Assembly (NCBI RefSeq): GCF_040939455.1
Contig: NC_134108.1
Location: forward strand, 90,146,001 to 90,210,000
Direction: 5' to 3'
Source: Microcebus murinus
Lineage: Eukaryota > Chordata > Mammalia > Primates > Cheirogaleidae
DNA: 64,000 bases
Positions 61,740 to 64,000 of this stretch are shown one piece after another. A program made the translations under genes and the position numbers. How positions within the stretch are numbered: position 1 is the stretch's first letter; each line of letters opens with the position of its first letter. The notes beneath the pieces are model-generated. The model made no database searches and was not told the DNA's origin. It was given only the letters and a program-made list of their open reading frames with translations.

Positions 61740-63838
61740 TGAGCATGAGCAACTAGAAAGGAAGAAATAAAGATGATCAAGATGGTTCAAATCATGGAAG
61801 TTGAGTGAGAATATTAAGAAAGATGTACTAGTTACGGGGTCCCAAGTTGCAATGAAGGAAATAGGAGGAGGGATGAGAGAAGCCATTTGGATTCAGAAAT
61901 TAGTAACTCATGTGTGACTTTGAGGGAGTTTTAGTAAATTGTTCGGCACAACTACTTTGGGATATGTAGGGTATTGGGGAGGGTATTGGGGCATTGGGGA
62001 GGGGGGAGGGGGCCGGGTGGCGGGTATATACATACATAATGAGTGAGATGTGCACCATCTGGGGGATGGTCATGATGGAGACTCAGACTTTTGGGGGGAG
62101 GGGGGAAATGGGCATTTATTGAAACCTTAAAATCTGTACCCCCATAATATGCCAAAATAAAAAAAAAATTGGAAAAAAAAAAAAAAGATGGTTCAAATCA
62201 TGGAAGTTGAGTGAGAATATTAAGAAAGATGTACTAGTTACGGGGTCCCAAGTTGCAATGAAGGAAATAGGAGGAGGGATGAGAGAAGCCATTTGGATTC
62301 AGAAATTAGTAACTCATGTGTGACTTTGAGGGAGTTTTAGTAAATTGTTCGGCACAGCTACTTTGGGATATGTAATAAGAACTCCGGGATTAATAAAAGA
62401 AAAGATTGTTAGAGGTTTTATATATGACTCTTCTATACTTTCTTTCTATAGACTTTATTTGATGAAGGCTGGCACCAGATTCGTCTCTTAGTAACGGAGA
62501 AAGATGTAACTCTGTACATTGATGATCAACAAATTGAAAACAAGCTCTTACAACCAGTTTTAGGAATCTTCATCAGTGGGCAGACCCAAATTGGAAAATA
62601 TTCTGGGAAAGAAGAAACTGTTCAGGTGGATAAATAATGATTTGGTTTTTGCATTGTATGACATGAAACATTTGCAGTCTTTTGTAATGGTATATACCAT
62701 ATTTAATTGCATTTAACTTAATTAAAAATTCCTTTAGGATACTTAACAAAAGTGTGGTCAGTTCATTAGTGAAATTAATGTATGTGTGTATGAAAATGCA
62801 AAATTAGACTTCCTCTATTTTATAAGAATACTTACAAAAATGTTCCTCTGCGTTCAAAGTAGTATTCTGCATTTCCAGGAAACATTAATTTCATGTTTCC
62901 CAGGAGATACACAGTTTAAATAATGAATTTGGAAAAGAGACTATAGTTTCCACTGTAAGTGGAGGCTATAAAATTTTCTTTGCAGCTGCGAGGATAAAAT
63001 TAGATTAATGCATGTCAGGGTTTTCCACAAACAAAACTGTTACTTAAAAATAAAGCAACCATAATATGTTGAAGTCATACCTAAAAAAGTTTTGTTTTGA
63101 CTTTTTTGATATCTCTTTAAACTAGAGTATCTGTGTTTGGGTGGAGAAGTGTGTCTATAAAAGCCATTTTTAGAAAAATCTTTTATTTCAAAAGGTATGT
63201 TTCTCCTACTCTGTTCCTATTAAGAGAAGACTGCCATATTCAAATGTGTGTTTACACATGTGGTCACTATGCATTAATACTAGATGTCAAATTGTAGTAA
63301 ATATTTAAGCAGTAACAGGTGCTGGGCCTACTTATCACACAACACTCTATGCCAGCAATTAAATCTCTAAAACCAAAGAAACCAAAGATGACTTCTTGAG
63401 CCTACCATATATAATCAGGAATGTTGTAGAGATTTAGGATAAGCATAGAAAACCTGGGAAAGCTTGTAAGTATCCTAGAAAATGCTCTTAATACAGAGCT
63501 ACTAAAAAAACTATACTAGGTTCTAGAAGGAAATCAGAGATTTGTTTTTGGTGCTAGTTTTCTTCTAGGAGTTATGTCACATCACATCTTTATAGTATAT
63601 GTCAGGTATTCAATTTTGTGTTTTATTGTTTTAGCCAAATGCTATGATATAAACCTTACACAATTACTGACTGTAGTGGGTGTTTCTGTGTATCTGAGTT
63701 GCTGTTATAAAGCAATTGGCTTGTGTCTTAACTTTGACTCTACTGGGTTTATATTCCTAGTTTGATGTCCAAAAGTTGCGAATCTACTGTGACCCAGAAC
63801 AGAACAACCGAGAGACAGCATGTGAGATTCCCGGATTT
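49254..63838 (+). CDS. COL21A1: COL21A1, collagen type XXI alpha-1 chain, N-terminal 426 codons (6 exons, continues beyond the window)
   Basis: Secreted FACIT-like collagen of the extracellular matrix. Exons join as 49254-49341, 52298-52849, 57803-57971, 58061-58277, 62452-62625 and 63761-63838 to give an open 426-codon frame. Order: signal peptide (about 1-22), von Willebrand A domain (about 37-211), then thrombospondin-N/laminin-G-like domain (about 230-412). The human protein, as I remember it, is 957 residues with nearly identical sequence here; the two collagenous blocks lie downstream of this window. All introns are GT-AG and phases agree across every junction. Introns are 2956, 4953, 89, 4174 and 1135 bp. 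No frame disruption is seen, so the gene is presumably functional. COL22A1 shares the architecture, but residues such as [19 protein letters not shown] point to COL21A1. Confidence 0.97.
49560..49738 (+). mobile_element. MIR SINE relic
   Basis: 'ttcagccacttttgaactg', 'ggactgaatgagatagtgc' and 'aagcacagtacatctcagtaaatgctgactatt' follow MIR in order. Confidence 0.65.
49975..50155 (-). mobile_element. MIR SINE relic, minus strand
   Basis: 'actctacaaggtagagataac' then 'aaggggcttacctagggtca' and 'acagcttgtgagaacagtaac' match the reverse complement of MIR. Confidence 0.7.
51340..51672 (+). mobile_element. LINE-2 (L2) 3' fragment
   Basis: 'ttctcatctctgggtctttg', 'aaaaccttcttcaacctt', then 'tgagctttttgagatacc' and 'gatgtcaggtacagagtagg' follow the L2 3' end. 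Confidence 0.6.
52298..52849 (+). CDS. COL21A1: COL21A1 exon encoding the von Willebrand A domain
   Basis: One 552-base exon (residues 30-213 plus one base) holds the entire vWA fold, a protein-protein interaction module typical of FACIT-like collagens. It starts at the acceptor tacttag|GT (52298) and ends GAAG|gtaagc (52850). The metal-ion-dependent adhesion site is intact: DGSYS (D43, S45, S47) in [15 protein letters not shown], a GGNTRTG threonine loop at 111-117, and D144 in [12 protein letters not shown] at 62-64 is an N-glycosylation sequon. The domain ends with [15 protein letters not shown]31 and C212 are placed to close the domain by a disulfide, as in related vWA domains. Reading through the donor would hit a stop after two or three codons. 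Confidence 0.98.
54990..55540 (-). mobile_element. Old L1M 3' end fragment in COL21A1 intron 2
   Basis: 3'UTR-type sequence ('aagtgtatggtattgtgaat'), then ORF2 C-terminus on the minus strand ([20 protein letters not shown] at 55195-55395; [12 protein letters not shown] near 55500). Homology breaks near 55540. Confidence 0.75.
55541..57110 (-). mobile_element. Old L1M ORF2 5' region fragment in COL21A1 intron 2
   Basis: Minus-strand sequence resumes at the linker after the endonuclease ([20 protein letters not shown] near 55580) and runs back through the endonuclease antisense ('aataatgtgtattctgctat', 'gttggatctttttttt') to about 57110. About 2 kb of RT is missing between this and the previous fragment. 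Confidence 0.75.
57803..57971 (+). CDS. COL21A1: COL21A1 exon: linker and start of the TSPN/LamG-like domain
   Basis: 169 bases. It completes codon 214 (E) and codes [20 protein letters not shown], then [16 protein letters not shown], up to the split serine codon AG|C. This is the first strand region of the thrombospondin N-terminal-like (laminin-G-type) domain, which begins near residue 230. The donor is AAG|gtaaac at 57972. The basic run KKKVKKR is a candidate surface-binding patch, by inference only. Confidence 0.97.
57972..58060 (+). other. COL21A1: COL21A1 intron 3, only 89 bp
   Basis: GT-AG intron (gtaaac...ctttttctag). It is close to the minimum size for mammalian splicing and free of repeats, unlike its 1-5 kb neighbours. 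Confidence 0.95.
58061..58277 (+). CDS. COL21A1: COL21A1 exon: core of the TSPN/LamG-like domain
   Basis: 217 bases, codons finishing S270 to K342. It encodes [20 protein letters not shown], then the [20 protein letters not shown] strand pair and [14 protein letters not shown]. The FPEGLP...F and W-x-I-L motifs are typical of collagen TSPN domains. NGT is an N-glycosylation sequon. Acceptor ctttttctag, donor AAG|gtaaag at 58278, phase 0. Confidence 0.97.
58465..58650 (-). mobile_element. MIR SINE relic, minus strand
   Basis: 'tgcctactatttggtgccagg', 'attgcctcattttgcagac' and 'aaagcagcacagttaataag' follow MIR in reverse complement. Confidence 0.65.
58751..59060 (+). mobile_element. Older Alu (AluJ-like), short linker
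   Basis: Dimeric Alu starting ggccaggtacgatggctcat; the arms are joined by a short A-rich linker (ccaaaaatagaaaaaatt) without the AT-rich extension seen in the other four copies. More diverged, with the tail replaced by (TACA)n. Fits a copy from before the strepsirrhine-specific subfamilies arose. Confidence 0.88.
59359..60557 (-). mobile_element. Mariner (Tc1/mariner) DNA transposon, about 1.2 kb, with TIRs
   Basis: Terminal inverted repeats of about 31 bp: left 59359-59389 (starts ttaggttattagatatg) and right 60527-60557, whose reverse complement starts ttagattattaagtatgg. They differ only by a few transitions. TA lies outside the right end (60558-60559) and CA, probably a decayed TA, outside the left (59357-59358). 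The length fits a complete mariner. The TIR opens with the same TTAGGTT-type end as Hsmar1-related mariners. Contains a decayed transposase gene on the minus strand. Confidence 0.88.
59440..60430 (-). pseudogene. Mariner transposase, decayed
   Basis: Cut-and-paste transposase remnant reading right to left. The N-terminal helix-turn-helix region shows [15 protein letters not shown] and [17 protein letters not shown] (about 60090-60240). Catalytic D1 is in TYDENWIL (about 59965), D2 in ILLQDH (about 59720), and D3 in [14 protein letters not shown] (about 59610-59650). This is the mariner DD34D layout, with Asp rather than Asn at the third position. The C-terminus reads [15 protein letters not shown]. 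Several frameshifts and stops interrupt it, so no transposase is made. Family is certain; subfamily is inferred from resemblance to the Hsmar1 group. Confidence 0.88.
60600..61780 (+). mobile_element. LINE-2 (L2) internal fragment
   Basis: 'accttaaaggatatatag', 'gaatgacaggattccatcaag', 'ttatgccaggtcctgaggac' and 'agaatgccctccttaaagag' occur in the order of the L2 consensus as I recall it. Highly diverged; assignment is by texture. Confidence 0.5.
61671..61734 (+). repeat. (GGGA)n/(GA)n simple repeat
   Basis: GGGA units followed by about 22 GA dinucleotides with one CA interruption. Antisense frames (SLSLSLSL) are repeat translations. Confidence 0.95.
61781..61968 (+). repeat. Left copy of a 188-bp direct duplication flanking an L1 tail
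   Basis: Starts gatggttcaaatcatgg and ends ctttgggatatgta. Identical to 62187-62374 except A at 61951 versus G at 62357. Behaves as an exceptionally long target-site duplication. Confidence 0.95.
61969..62186 (+). mobile_element. Young 5'-truncated L1 3' tail, 218 bp
   Basis: 3'UTR G-tract, then 'tatatacatacataatgagt', 'gatgtgcaccatctggggga', the end motif 'gtacccccataatatgcc' and an A-tail with a TTGG interruption. Nearly identical to the 3' end of the nested L1 at 19780-19950. Its first bases duplicate 'gggtattgggga' locally. Confidence 0.95.
62187..62374 (+). repeat. Right copy of the 188-bp direct duplication
   Basis: One mismatch in 188 with 61781-61968. Starts directly after the L1 A-tail, as a target-site duplication should. 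Confidence 0.95.
62452..62625 (+). CDS. COL21A1: COL21A1 exon: TSPN/LamG-like domain, continued
   Basis: 174 bases, 58 codons (343-400), phase 0 at both ends. Codes [20 protein letters not shown], then [13 protein letters not shown] and [11 protein letters not shown]. The FDEGWHxI-LxV motif is a hallmark of collagen TSPN domains. The donor CAG|gtggat at 62626 is a weaker match to consensus than the others in this gene; read-through would add three codons and stop (TAA at 62635). Confidence 0.97.
62626..63760 (+). other. COL21A1: COL21A1 intron 5 (phase 0)
   Basis: 1135 bp, no repeat or other feature recognised. Acceptor atattcctag. Confidence 0.92.
63761..63838 (+). CDS. COL21A1: COL21A1 exon: end of the TSPN/LamG-like domain
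   Basis: 78 bases, 26 codons (401-426), phase 0. Codes [20 protein letters not shown] and CEIPGF. The two cysteines close the TSPN domain in related collagens. Donor TTT|gtaagt at 63839 is strong. The next exons, leading into the first Gly-X-Y block, are beyond the window. Confidence 0.96.
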
Positions 63839-64000
63839 GTAAGTAGAATGGTTTATTTTCCCCCAGGTGTTGCATTTGTACTTTTAAAGCAATAAGTAAA
63901 AAGCAGATAATATCCGAGTCTTACTTAATATGTAGGGTTGATTTTGCTTTTTTATTGTCATTGAAGTAAAGTTAACATGGAGCAAACATATTTTGAGATT
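63839..64000 (+). other. COL21A1: Start of COL21A1 intron 6
   Basis: Begins gtaagtagaatgg; continues past the window edge. Nothing else seen. Confidence 0.9.

Larger units (their letters stand above)
58278..62451 (+). other. COL21A1: COL21A1 intron 4 (phase 0), transposon-rich
   Basis: 4174 bp. From left to right: MIR relic, old Alu, mariner, L2 relic with a GA tract, and a young L1 tail flanked by a 188-bp duplication. The right duplicate ends 77 bases before the next exon. The acceptor tract (cttctatactttctttctatag) is intact. Confidence 0.93.

Noticed and set aside
61544..61886. Serine/leucine-rich minus-strand frames
   Set aside because: Translation of the GA simple repeat next to L2-derived sequence.

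Overview
The window is nuclear DNA of a mammal, most likely a strepsirrhine (lemur-like) primate. It is AT-rich and packed with LINE-1. It carries dimeric Alu SINEs, and four of the five have an extra AT-rich stretch in the linker between their arms, a form I associate with lemur-lineage Alus rather than human AluS/Y. The young L1 copies share a 3' end in which 'ccccataatatgc' precedes the A-tail, also unlike human L1. The organism call rests on these repeat families and on near identity of the one gene to its human counterpart; the species cannot be named from this.

The only gene I can support is the 5' part of COL21A1 (collagen type XXI alpha-1 chain) on the + strand, from about 49.2 kb to the right edge. 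Six coding exons can be placed to the base: 49254-49341 (start codon and signal peptide), 52298-52849 (whole von Willebrand A domain), 57803-57971, 58061-58277, 62452-62625 and 63761-63838 (thrombospondin-N/laminin-G-like domain). The joined frame is open for 426 codons. The ATG exon begins at a splice acceptor, so at least one 5' noncoding exon lies upstream and was not identified. The collagenous repeats lie beyond the window.

Region by region: 1-14.9 kb is non-coding with an inverted (twin-primed) L1 fragment, an L2, an Alu, a truncated L1, a hAT-type MER element and a MIR. 14.9-25.1 kb is one near-full-length old L1 on the minus strand, with recognisable 5'UTR, ORF1 and ORF2, split by a younger plus-strand L1 (16.6-20.0 kb); both insertions have visible target-site duplications. 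25-40 kb is mostly old unique DNA with MIR/L2 relics, two Alus, a decayed L1M 3' end holding a roughly 200-bp pyrimidine tract, a tiny tail-only retroposon and a 92-bp L1 stub. 40.5-48.5 kb is a pile of minus-strand L1 fragments. 49-64 kb is COL21A1 with MIR, L2, L1M, an older Alu, a mariner DNA transposon with terminal inverted repeats and DD34D residues, and a young L1 tail flanked by a 188-bp direct duplication.

I found no new molecular system. The most notable observations are the 188-bp duplication around a 218-bp L1 tail just upstream of a COL21A1 exon, the delimitable mariner copy in the same intron, the twin-primed L1, the tail-only retroposon, and an unexplained pair of 61-bp near-identical segments 6.4 kb apart.
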